This document shows, in pieces, positions 19,388-29,800 of a stretch of 64,000 nucleotides of DNA. A model generated the notes under the pieces. It was given only the letters and a program-made list of their open reading frames with translations, did not search any database and was not told where the DNA came from. This DNA is from Ciona savignyi (lineage: Eukaryota; Chordata; Ascidiacea; Phlebobranchia; Cionidae): positions 56,131-120,130 of the forward strand of contig CH003403.1 in NCBI GenBank assembly GCA_000149265.1. The letters run 5' to 3'. Positions within the stretch are counted from its first letter, which is position 1. Each line of letters starts with the position of its first letter. Position numbers and translations under genes: made by a program.

Positions 19388-21083
19388 CAGGGGGTGGCGT
19401 TTTATACAAACGGTATGTTTTGGCGATGGCATTACTATTGCAGAAAAGTAATCTTTTTTGTACAATCTCCTCCTCCATAAAAATTCATCTCGGTAGGAAG
19501 GGACGTACGTTCGATGCACACCGTTCATTTTTGCGAAACGGCCCTTGCACTGTCGCCACAGGTTTTCTATATGGTTCGTGTGAACCCCTGTGGCGGACAC
19601 AAATTCACGCGAATGATTTACAGTAGCGTGCGTACAGCCCATTCCCAGGTCTGTAATGGAAAAATGTATAACAGGAATGAGTTAATAATAAAAAAATTAA
19701 ACGCAAAGAGGTCATTTGTTTAAAACCAGCCGACTTTACGGTCATGTCCATCCACGTGGTAATGCATGGACAAGTTACTTAGCTCTGAGTACTAATCTAC
19801 TAACACAAAGTAAATATTATATGTTTTAAACTAACTTGGAATTTGGCTATAGACTCGCCACTCATCCGAATGTATTTCAGTGCCCCTTGGTATATTGCGA
19901 GTTATAATGGGGAGGAGGGTGCCAGCGTCTCGCCGGTCAACCATTACCATGAAGCACTCACTGTCGACACAGTATTACCGTAACGCATGGTTAAATAATT
20001 AATTTAATAGACTATTTCACTTACTTGGTTGTAGTGTTTATACCACCAAACTGCTCCGGAACAGGACAGGCTTGTTGGTTACCCGGTTTTCGCCGAGCAA
20101 TGACGGATTCGTCGATATGCTACGACATGACCGGGACCGCCAATTTGTGCGGATGTCCTTAGAAGTTCAGTAGAACAGATCTGTAAAAGTACAATTCTAT
20201 GTTAGTTTTTCGTCACATGCCAGTATATGGACACTGTAGGCCAAGCTCGGGTTGACTTACTTCACGCAGGAATCCGCACCAATCGAGCACCGTCTTGTTG
20301 GAGAGTTTAAGGTCGGAAGCAATAACATCCATGGTCATGCAGTCTCTTGACCAGTAGTATATCAAGGATATGATCAAACTCAGGTTACTTTTTTCGAAAA
20401 ACGAATGCTTTCGAATGCTCGAAGTTGTCCGACAACTCTGTATTAATAAACAGAGATAAAAATTGCATTTTTAGTTCGAGTATTCACTAAATTCAGCTGT
20501 GCTTCAATAACGTTTTTAGAATGCAAAAAAAAAGATTAAAAACAACGTTTTAGGGTAAAATAAAGACTTATTTTATCCTCGTGAAATGAATAACACAGAA
20601 CAGTAACGACAAGGCCAATTGTACGATTACCTCATCTAATTAAGAGTGTTGTATCAGATTTGGACATTTTTCATAACTTGGAACGTAAGCTACAGCACGC
20701 ATGGTTTCGATCCTACAACTTAACGACTATCTACTGAGCGATCAAGCTCCTACTGTCTACTACATACCCCTAATTTTTAACTTACAAACATTCCCTAGTT
20801 ATAGTTTTATTTGTGGTTATTTAACTTCATGGTATTGGTAAGTACATTTAACGAAGTTAACCTTATGGTAACTGCTTACCCTTCACTTGCACCTCCATAC
20901 AACGCCATCCTTAGTGCTGCTTTGCCGCATTTCTGCCATATCTTTACCGCAGCTATGGCAAATTCTTGTCCGAGATAGAAGACCGTAACTGCGTAGCTAA
21001 TCTATGACACTCGCCGTATCATTTATCGCCCCCGATGTAGCAAATTCGAGGAAAGATAAACCTTGAAGATTTTCGTACGACAT
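19388..21083 (-). pseudogene. Decayed Merlin-superfamily transposase
   Basis: Minus-strand pieces in order: about 20880-21083 (MSYENLQGLSFLEFA; ICHSCGKDMAEMRQSSTKDG), about 20264-20390 (LSLIISLIYYWSRDCM; NKTVLDWCGFLRE), about 20035-20183 (QIGGPGHVV; IDESVIARRKPGNQQ), about 19835-19990 (SECFMVMVDRRDAGT; GTEIHSDEWRVYSQIP) and about 19388-19653 (ATVNHSREFV; HTNHIENLWRQCKGRF; PSYRDEFLWRRR). This is the IS1016/ISXO2-like DDE fold of Merlin transposons, with IDES, HSDEW and IENLW carrying the expected acidic residues. A stop follows GAINDTASVID, and the frame changes between GHVV and IDES, so it is not functional as read. Pieces are separated by intron-like gaps with GT/AG ends. Terminal repeats were not found. 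Confidence 0.85.
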
Positions 21084-21262
21084 TTTGCTAAATAATGAAA
21101 ACCAGGTGCTTTTTAACACAACGGCGGGAAAACACGTCACAATCGATTGAGATAGATATGTTATTTTTTATTGTTTTGTCGTTTGTTCATCGCTGACCAT
21201 CAAGTATACACGATCGCTTTTCGGTCATATTTGGAGGTGTATTACTTAGCAAATAATTAAAT

Positions 21263-21360
21263 TAAAGGTTTACTTTGTAGATAGTCGTAGATCAGGATTT
21301 TTTTCTTTCCAATGATGCCAAGATTGTTTTTGTAGACCCGCTAGGAGTTATGTTGTTTTA
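21263..21360 (+). repeat. Dispersed repeat paired with 24908-25015
   Basis: AAAGGTTTACTTTGTAGAT, TTCTTTCCAATGATGC and TTGTTTTATA recur in order at 24908-25015, in the same orientation, outside the nested hAT insertion. Confidence 0.6.
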
Positions 21361-21885
21361 TACCCGTGGGGGATAGTACATAAGGTTCGCGAAACAATGG
21401 GTTGGCTCTTTTTTTCTAAATCCGTTAAAAAGTGGGTGTGCGTAAACGGCTCTATTGCGAAAAATAAAGGAGACATACACTAAATTTTTGGATATGTTAT
21501 AACTGGATAAATTATCGTTCGGCCCGTTGGTCTAGCGCAGGGGTGGGCAACCTTTCTCGGCCTGGGTGCCAAAATCGGCTAAAATTAATGGAAAAATCCT
21601 TCCGCGTGCCAACTAACAATTTGTGAGAACATATTTCTGTTTTTAAATGTTTACTCCTACTATAAAAGGAGTTGTACTATTTCCTACTATAGTAGGAGTT
21701 CTGTACTTTTGAATTGCACTAATGTGACATCAAATAGCTTCTTGTGATGTCATAAATCCAGTGTAAGGTGTAAGCTTTCATGACAAATTGTTTGTTAAGT
21801 TGATTGGAAGAAAAGTTGCGTAAAAACTTAATTTTACACAGTTTTTTTTTCAGAAGCGTCGTTTAAATTTTTTGGAAGGTGCTTA

Positions 21886-21951
21886 GCGGTCCCAGAAAAT
21901 TGTCTCGCGGTCCCCAAAAGACCGCGGACCCCAGTTTGAGAACCGCTGTTT
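21886..21951. mobile_element. hAT end fragment
   Basis: GGTCCC...GACCGCGGACCCC followed by CAGTTTGAGAACCGCTG, a hAT-style terminus. The partner end was not found, so it is probably a truncated insertion inside the outer element. Confidence 0.55.
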
Positions 21952-23057
21952 TACAGTAATGACTTTTAATTTTTATCTTTACTGCAAAATAAGCAAGCGC
22001 TGTACTATTACTAATAGAGCAAACCTTAGGCAGGTGAAAAAGTGTGTTCAATGATGAATTTGTACTCGCGTTAACGCAATTTGATAAACGTAACGATGAG
22101 CTTATGTGAAATAAGTTACCGGTCTTTTTTACTTTGCCGAAATATGCATTTATGACCTTTACCGATACCGAATGACCTTACCGGTACATCGTACATCATG
22201 TTTAGCCTTATAACACTTTGTATCTCAAATTGCTAACAAAAGTAAATTAGGTGCTAAGGGTAACTGATATTAACTACATCTGGTTGGCTGCACAAACGTA
22301 CAAATTTCTCTCGCGTCCGATTCGGCTGTGGCAGCCAGACTTGGACAACTAGATAATTCTAGTTTTCTAATTAGACTAATTAGAGCGAAATGCCGGTAAT
22401 CTAATTCTAATCTAATTTGTGAAATGGTGTTATGCTCTAATTTTAATTCTAATCTAGTTTTCAGTTTTCCCAAAAATGCTACTTTGTCCAACGACGTTTT
22501 TGAGCAAGTGTTACAAGATATCCCTCGTGCAGGGAAAACCAGTGCCAAGCCACCATCGCATTGCTTTTATCGTATAGTCATAGTAGTTATAGTTAATGAA
22601 TAGTAGCCATATTAACATAGTCGCTTGAAGGCTATATTCAGTTACGATATACTGCAGGCTGAGGCTGCTAGCGTGGGTTCCAATTGAACAACTGAACCCC
22701 TTATAATTGACGATTAATACTAAAAAAATCGAATTAAATGTCTACTTCTTACAATGTAGGCCTACCCCTTTTGGCAGTATATACGTATACAAAATGTAAT
22801 GCTCATGACAAATATCTTATTTAAAATCGCGTGTGATTATAACATCCAAATTCCACGCAACACAGGGGGTCTTAAAAATTTCGGCACTCACAGAACCGCA
22901 GCCCTGCCGAGAAAAGATACAGTTGCGTTTTTCACGATTAAAACCATATGGCTAGTGATTTATTTAGTCACTATATAATTAATATTCCTTTAGAAGCCCT
23001 TTTAAATTAAAAAAATCTATACCCAGCATAGAAAATGCAAAGAAATCATGAAACATT

Positions 23058-23732
23058 GTAGGGGTTCAGTTGTAAAGGGGTTCAGTCGAAAGGGGTTCAG
23101 ATGAAAGTGATTCAAGTGTAAGGGGTTTATTTGTAGGGGTTCAGTTGTAAAGGGGTTTAGCTGTGAAGGGGTGTAGTTGTAATGGGGTTCAGTCGAAAGA
23201 GGGTTCATTTAAAAGTGATTCAGGTATCAAGGGTTTATTTGTAAGGGTTTAGTTGTAAAGAGGTTCAGTTGAAAGTGGTTCTGTTGTAAGGGGTTCTGTT
23301 GTAAAAGGGCTCAGTTGTGGGGGTTCAGTTGTAAGGGGTTCAGTTGTGAAGGGGTTTAGTTGTAAAGGGGTTTAGTTGTAAAGGGGTTTAGTTGTAAAGG
23401 GGTTTAGTTGTAACGCGGTTTAGTGAAAGGGGTTTAGTTGTAAAAGGGTTCAATTGTTAAGGGCGGTTCAGTTGTAAGCGGTTTAGTTGTAGGGGTTCAG
23501 TTGTAAAGGGGTTAAGTTGTAAACGGGGTTAGTTGTAAAGGGGTTAAGTTGTAAAGAGGTTCAATTAAAAGCGGTTTAGTTGTAGCGGTTTGATTGTAAG
23601 TGGTTTAGTTGTAAAGGGGTTTAGTTGAAATGGGTTCAGTTGAAAGAGGGTCAGTTGTAGGGGTTCAGTTGTAAAGGGTTCAGTTGTAAAGGGTTCAGTT
23701 GTAAAGGGTTCAGTTGTAAAGGGTTCAGTTGA
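23058..23732 (+). repeat. G-rich minisatellite, about 14-16-bp unit
   Basis: About 45 irregular copies of GGGGTTCAGTTGTAAA and variants (TTTAG for TTCAG, AAG for TAAA). It lies inside the inner hAT and is strongly strand-biased for G and T. Confidence 0.9.
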
Positions 23733-23900
23733 CTGGTGACCGGCAACGTGGCAATTAGCGATATTGCATTTCGTTTAGTGATTATGGGGGAAGTTTTAGT
23801 GATGTTTAAGAAAGGCAAGTCAAGATCGGAAAAAAGTTTTTTAGACTGTCGCAGATTTAGAACGAAATTTAGGTAAAAACATTTGTTGAGATTTGTTCTT

Positions 23901-24125
23901 TAGTTAGTTAGTTAGTTTATTTTTTCGCTCCTTCGTTACAGTAAGGAAGAATAAAACAATTATTTTACATTGAGGAGACAGGATAAAACGGCAAAACTAC
24001 AGTAGTTAAAACTTGTCAGTGGATAAACACATTACAAATTTAGGGGAAAAAAACGACGTGGCCGTTAAACCTTACATTAATACAAATAAGTTTCAACGAA
24101 ACAAATTAAATCAAAATTAACTAAT
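23901..24125 (+). repeat. Dispersed repeat R
   Basis: TTAGTTTATTTTTTCGCTCC, GGATAAAACGGCAAAACTAC and GACGTGGCCGTTAAACC define a family with seven copies in the window. Family identity unknown. Confidence 0.75.
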
Positions 24126-24907
24126 TAAATTTGGTGTTAATTAATACTTGAGTAAAAGTGTGTAAGCGCGACCCAGTAGCCTACTGAGGGGGAGCCGGCT
24201 TTGGGATTAAGTGGAAAAAGAAAAAAAACCCTAAAATGAAATCCCACCTTTAATTTCCAAATTTTTGCGAATTCAGTAATTCTAATTCTAATCTAATTTG
24301 GGAAAAAACTGTGTAACTCTAATTTTAATTCTAATCTAATTTTGAAAAACTGTGTAGCTCTAATTTTAATTCTAATCTAATTTTAAAAATCCGAAAAATT
24401 TCTAGTTGTCCAAGTCTGGTGGCAGCAGGTTGAGAAATTTGCAAGCCGATTGTTGTACTCGTTGGTGTTTGTTGAGTAACAATAACACGGTAATAAATAA
24501 TCAAATCTTCACAACGTACGGTAATAAACATTTTATGCACGTGGCCAAAGCTCAAATAATACAACAACTTTTAAGTTATCATCTTTAAAAGAAAGGAATC
24601 TAATTTCCTTGAACTAGCGTGCCAGAAATACGAGCTCGCGTGCCAAGTTGGGCACGCGTGCCAGGGGTTGCCCATGCCTGGTCTAGCGGTTAAGTGCGTC
24701 GCCTTTAAATCGAAAAGTTGCAGATGCGGAACGGGTCGCTTGCTTGTCGGTTGTGTCCTTGAGCAAGGCACTAAATGGACATTGCCTAAACCCAGCGGAT
24801 TAATAAGTTCTACCAAATTAAAGGAACGTGTCTATCATATACAACACACTGCAATAGCTCCGGTAGCCGATGCCATATTCGGAAGGGTAATACACAAAGC
24901 ATGATGA

Positions 24908-25015
24908 GTATAAAGGTTTGCTTTGTAAATGGTCGTGTGGCAGGTTTCTTCTTCTTTCCAATGGTGCAAAAATTTTGTAAATAGCTCAACTACAAGCGGA
25001 TTTATTGCGTTTTAT
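24908..25015 (+). repeat. Dispersed repeat paired with 21263-21360
   Basis: Shares ordered blocks (AAAGGTTTGCTTTGTAAAT, TTCTTTCCAATGGTGC, GCGTTTTATA) with the left copy. Confidence 0.6.
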
Positions 25016-25330
25016 ATGAACTCCGATACTGCTGGGTAGTGGTTTATCATAAAAGGTAAAACCCCGAAACCTCATTGCCTTTTTTCTCCCTCTCGTTTCT
25101 TCGTTTCAATCTGAGTTGTACGGAGCATCGTAGGCCTTTAGGAGGCGTTCAACTAATTATTCTCCCTATCTCTCCAATGCAAACTGACCTCACAAAAACG
25201 GCTGTCACTCAAAATCCTGACATAGGAAGTCTTAGATTTTTTCACAATTTAAAATTAAAGCTTGGATCTGACCCCTAAACTCAAAACCCCACCAAATTTT
25301 GTTTAACAATTTTGAGCCTATACCCCTTCG

Positions 25331-25575
25331 TACATCAGCAACTTTTTCCCAACAAAACAGCTCGCAGATGCACAATCAACACCTTTATTTCACAAAGCAC
25401 TGCTCCACGATTACAAAACTTTACAGCTAAACGAGAACACCGTCGCGCAGCCTAGCACATGCTGCTTTCAACCAAACAAACGTTGGGGAATCACCACCAT
25501 TGTTACTCAGCAAAACACTCGTTTAAAATCGATGACTCATGGAGGGTACCACTCGTCACATCCTGCCGTTCATAG
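25331..25575 (-). mobile_element. Possible fossil solo LTR
   Basis: On minus: begins TGTGACGAGTGGTACCC, is unusually GC-balanced, and has AATAAA about 40 bp before its far end. That layout resembles a retroelement LTR. Ends and target-site duplication are not clear. Low confidence. Confidence 0.25.
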
Positions 25576-25741
25576 AGGTCTTAATTGGTTATACGCCATC
25601 TATACTAGCCCCAAATATTAGAGTAAACTATTTAAAATATGATATTCATGTTTTAACCTTGTGAATAGACATACGACTATATCGTGAAAGCGTAAAGAAG
25701 CATTGTCATATAGGTAATTAATAGTTCATATTTTCCGTATA

Positions 25742-26020
25742 AGTCTGGCGGTTTAGTGCAACGCATTTCAACCGAAAGGTTGCATGTTCGATAGTTTTGG
25801 ATAGCTAGTCGGTTGGGTCCTTGGGCAAGGCACTTAACGGACTATTGATGGAACCCAGCGAATAAATAGGTTCTACCAAATCAAAAGAACGTGTCTCTCA
25901 TACAAAACACACTGCAATAGTAACCCGACGGTGCGCGCGAGGTGATCGGACGATTGCCCGTGTGTTGACCCCATTGGTTTTCTCATTTACGGGGATAAAC
26001 ATGAATATCATATCGTATCC
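25742..26020 (+). repeat. SINE-A copy
   Basis: Full-length order from GTCTGGCGGTTTAGTG to GGGATAAACATGAATATC, with moderate decay. Confidence 0.85.
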
Positions 26021-26046
26021 AACCAGCGTCTGGGTTACTGAAGCTA

Positions 26047-26190
26047 GTGCCGTAAGTTTTTTTAAATACCAGCCTATGATTCAACCCCACTATGGGATCG
26101 TAACACTGACCACTTTTTTATATTAAAATCCGTATATATTTTGGTAGCGGTAACCATTCGGCTACACGATCGTAAAGCTAATGCAGTAAC
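26047..26190 (-). repeat. SINE-B copy, degraded
   Basis: The right end, read on minus, gives GTGTAGCCGAATGGTTACCG. The B-box-like part and an A-rich tail lie at the left. Confidence 0.65.
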
Positions 26191-26280
26191 TTGTACATGA
26201 TAGTAACGTTCTATCGTGGACTTCTATTAATTTCCTACCCTTCGGCTAACACTTAAATGCACTTAAAGCTAGGTTAACAT

Positions 26281-26402
26281 GGTGGTGATTTTTTACCGTG
26301 CATAGTTTCAAACTCATGATGGACTTGTCACGCGAACCATTTTTGTAGTACAGTATTCTATATATATATATCGGTCGCGTTAAACACTCGGCAACACAAC
26401 CG
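26281..26402 (-). repeat. SINE-B copy
   Basis: On minus: GGTTGTGTTGCCGAGTG, TTAACGCGACCGATA, then CCATCATGAGTTTGAAAC. Confidence 0.7.
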
Positions 26403-26674
26403 CACCGGGGTGGGAAGATACAAGGTTTAGAAAGATAAAATAGTTTATCCTCGTGGATAAGAAAAAGCAGAATGCGGTACCATACACGAGTGGTGATCGT
26501 CAGATTACCACTATCTTACGTGCTAACAGCAAGGTGGAAATCGAAGGAACAAGGCTTAGGAACCAGACGACTGGAACATTTTATTATCAAAAATAAAAAC
26601 AAGATTAAATATAAGAGGATCAAACATTTCCTTTTGAGGGAATATAAGAATTGGTACAAATGCTTTTAAGGCAG

Positions 26675-26680
26675 TTTATT
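26675..26680 (-). terminator. Candidate polyadenylation signal, CCP/VWA gene
   Basis: AATAAA on minus, 105 bp after the proposed stop codon at 26785-26787. Confidence 0.5.
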
Positions 26681-26784
26681 GGAGATTAATACATTGTTTC
26701 TTCCATCAAACCCCGACCTTTGGACTGTGTGCGCAGATACCACTACTGCTGTATTATTGTGTTGTTCAATATGAACTTACAAGG

Positions 26785-26855
26785 TCACCTACATAATAAA
26801 TGCACGACCACACTGATAGCGATCAGTAGGTGCGAAGTCTTCAGACTCGCTGTTC
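26785..26855 (-). CDS. CCP/VWA gene last exon: hydrophobic tail and stop
   Basis: Acceptor CTCTTTCACAG|GA in phase 1. Reads TASLKTSHLLIAISVVVHLL then CR and TGA. Small residues followed by a hydrophobic run ending at the stop fit a GPI-anchor signal or a membrane segment with almost no cytoplasmic tail. Confidence 0.65.
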
Positions 26856-29800
26856 CTGTGAAAGAGTTATTTAGGTAAGTCCATCTTGGAGGATAGTGGG
26901 AAATGTAAAAAGACGAAAAGAGGGAAGAAATGAAACTGAAAAGTAAAAGATTATGGCGTTAAAAATAGTATAAAGGGTTGGGTTAAACTTAGCGTTAGTT
27001 CTGGGCTAGTGGTTGGGGTAGGGTAAAAAGTAATTTTTAGAGTTTATGGTAAGTAGTTTTCCTTTTCCCCTCTTTTTAACGTTGCCAGCAACCCTTTTTT
27101 GTGTACCAACTCTACAGAATCGTCTACATTATACAATACATTGCAATAGCTATCACAAACCGACTGTGGGCGTTCGATAATTTGACGCTGATGGTAACGC
27201 CCTGTTCTCAACCGTGCCGAGAAGCACGATTATCCAACAGGCTATTTTGTACTTTCGAATATCTGACGATTGCAGAGTGTGATTTAAACCGAAAGGTTGT
27301 TAAGTCAAATCCAGCTGCTTGCAACGTTTAAATCATATACAATACACGACAATAGCTGCAATAATTCAAAATTGTGTAAGGGGGAAATCTTGCGATTGCC
27401 CGTGTGATAACAGCGCTTTCGTTTCCCAACCTACGATGATAAAACGTGAAAAATATATCCTTAACAGAAAACTGACTTTGAGCAGAACTTGTAATTGATT
27501 TCAACAGTTCTTCAAATGGCGTTTTTGGGTCGATCAATTTATCGTTTTTCACAAAACGACCGGTTCGATCGAGTGTTTTCATCTCCACCTTTTCTTCGCC
27601 GATAGTCGCCATTGATACAACGATAACTTTGGTACCTTGGAACGACAACGATTAGGGCTCTAAATCGCTTGGTCTTAATTAAATTTTAATTGCTAAACAT
27701 TGTTCTTTCACCTAGGTTTGGCGGCCGCGTCCGCTATACTTATTAATTTATATCCTTTTTTTAATGACGTGTTTTAACGGCTGTTCGTTTTGCCGTCTTT
27801 TCCCGTTCCCGTGTCGTGATTATACTCGATTGCAATTTTTAAAAACTGGGGCAAAAAATGAAGAAACCTAACTAAAACTAAAAATGCCGGAAAGAATATT
27901 CGTGTTTAACCCTAGTGAATTAAGAAGTGCAGGGGGCGTTATCCTTATAACATAGACAATCGTCAGATCACATTGGGAATACGTTACTGAGCAAAAGCAA
28001 CGCCGATGACACGGTCGTGTGGCCGAATGGTTAACGCGACCGATACATATACCGACTCTTATACAATAAACGGTCCTGGTTACGAACCCATCATGGATTC
28101 GAAACTTGGCTCAGTAAAAAAAAACGTCCTTTGAGTTGTACGGTCGCGTGGCGGAATGGTTAACGCGACCGATACATATACCGACTTACATACAAAAACG
28201 GTCCTGGTGACGAGCTCAACATGGGTTTGATTGGCTTGGTAACAAAAACATACGTAACTGAGCGTTATCACACGAGTATTCGTGTGATTACTTCGCGCCC
28301 ACCGTCAGGTTAAGAGATATTGCAGTGTATTTTATATGTTTTGGCGTTCATACAGTTTTAAATTTAATAGAACCCATTTGTATATAGTTTATATAACTTT
28401 TGTATAACTGGTCGCTAGCTGGTCGGGTGTGTCCTTGGGCAAGGGCATTAAACGGAAGTTGCCTGAACCCAGTGGAATGATAGGTTTTACCAAATTGAAG
28501 GATTGTCTGAATCATACAACACTGAAATAGCCAAACCGACGATTGCCTGACGAATCTGACGATTGCCTGTGTGACGACAAAGCCCCTTGCGTTTTTACAT
28601 TCACGTGGGTAAATATGAATATCTTCCTATCCTATATGCTTGTAACGAGACGACCTTTCGGCAGCTAACATGCTACTATTTAACCAACGGACCGACTAAA
28701 ACCTTATAACCGAGCTAGCTCAGGTAAACTACTAAAAAACATACAGACTTTGTAAGGTGTAACGGCCACGTCATTTTTCTCCATTGTATCGTGTCTATTC
28801 ACTGACGTGTTTAAACTACTGTAGATTTGCCGCAGTATCCTGTTTCCTTAACTTGAAATAAGTGTACTATTCTTCTTTAATGTGACGAAGAAGCGAAAAA
28901 ATAAACTAACCCAAGGCACTAAAACACCCCTACAGACCTTTTAATTCGGTCTCTACCGAGGCCAAGGTGAACTTCGGGGCTTCTGCGTTTGCGTTGGTGA
29001 TAACAAGCATCATGCCGCTTGCCTGACCCCTCCCCCTGCCCACCGCGTCCATATACTTTGTTCCACGAAGCACTGTCTGTTCTTCAGTGCTGCAGCCGAA
29101 CCTAAGAGTTGCGTTGCTCAGAGCTTTCAGTATTTTCTTGTGGTCGTATGACCCGAGGTCAAGATCCACCTGTAAGCAAGTTTTGTGCGAAAAAGAGTGA
29201 ATAATACTTAGGATAGGACAGGATAGGATATTCATGTTTATCCCAGTGAATAGGAAAACCAAGGGGGTTAACACACGGGCAATTGTCAAAACACCTCGCG
29301 CCCACCGTCGGGTTACCCGAGCTATTGCAGTGTGTTGTGTATGATAGACACGTTCCTACAATTTGGTAAAACCCATTAATCCGCTGGGTTCAGGCAATGT
29401 TCGATAAGTTCCTTGCCCAAGGACACAACCAACTAGCTAGCAACCAGTTCAGAACTTGCAACCTTTCGGTTGAAAGGCTTCCCACTAAACCGCCAAACTA
29501 ACCGGTCGGACTATTTTGTACTTATTTTGGTTTCGATTTTATTATGATTTTTTAAGGTTTTACGACAGCGTTCTTATATTTCCTATTTATATACTGTTTT
29601 TAACAAACCATAAGTCACACTTTAAATCATTTTTTTCTCTCAAAAAGTTATTGTGCACTTTATAAGATGGGATAGGATATTTATGTTTATCCACATGAAC
29701 GGGAAAACCAAAAGGTTTAACACATGGGCAATCGTCAGCAACACTTCAGTTGAACGGCGATGCACTAATCCACCAGTCTAATCATTCAGACCTAATGTAT

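Larger units (their letters stand above)
22336..24418. mobile_element. hAT element (inner), 2083 bp
   Basis: Ends CAGACTTGGACAACTAGA and TCTAGTTGTCCAAGTCTG are perfect inverted repeats. Perfect 8-bp target-site duplications GTGGCAGC at 22328-22335 and 24419-24426. Subterminal TCTAATTCTAATCTAATTT arrays at both ends (about 22390-22460 and 24275-24385). The middle is filled by a minisatellite and a copy of dispersed repeat R. Confidence 0.92.
21538..24680. mobile_element. hAT element (outer), 3143 bp
   Basis: Ends CAGGGGTGGGCAACC and GGTTGCCCATGCCTG form terminal inverted repeats. Perfect 8-bp target-site duplications GTCTAGCG at 21530-21537 and 24681-24688. The interior holds a second hAT (22336-24418) and the end of a third (21886-21951). 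No intact transposase seen. Confidence 0.92.
21521..24870 (+). repeat. SINE-A copy split by 3.1-kb hAT insertion
   Basis: Head begins GGCCCGTTGGTCTAGCG (21521-21537), is interrupted by the hAT element, and resumes at GTCTAGCGGTTAAGTGCGTC (24681). It loses similarity near 24870. Confidence 0.85.
16579..26784. other. Intergenic transposon-rich region
   Basis: No host gene recognised between WDSUB1 and the CCP/VWA gene. Contents are annotated separately. The stretches 17591-18840, 20400-20880 and 25020-25330 show nothing I can name. Confidence 0.6.

Noticed and set aside
23058-23732. CRISPR-like regular repeats
   Set aside because: Units are contiguous and irregular with no unique spacers, inside a eukaryotic hAT element.
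19029-28258. tRNA genes suggested by GGTCGCGTGGCCGAATGG and GGTTACGAACCC
   Set aside because: Sequences continue into SINE bodies with A-rich tails and target duplications, and the cloverleaf is not complete; they are SINE heads.
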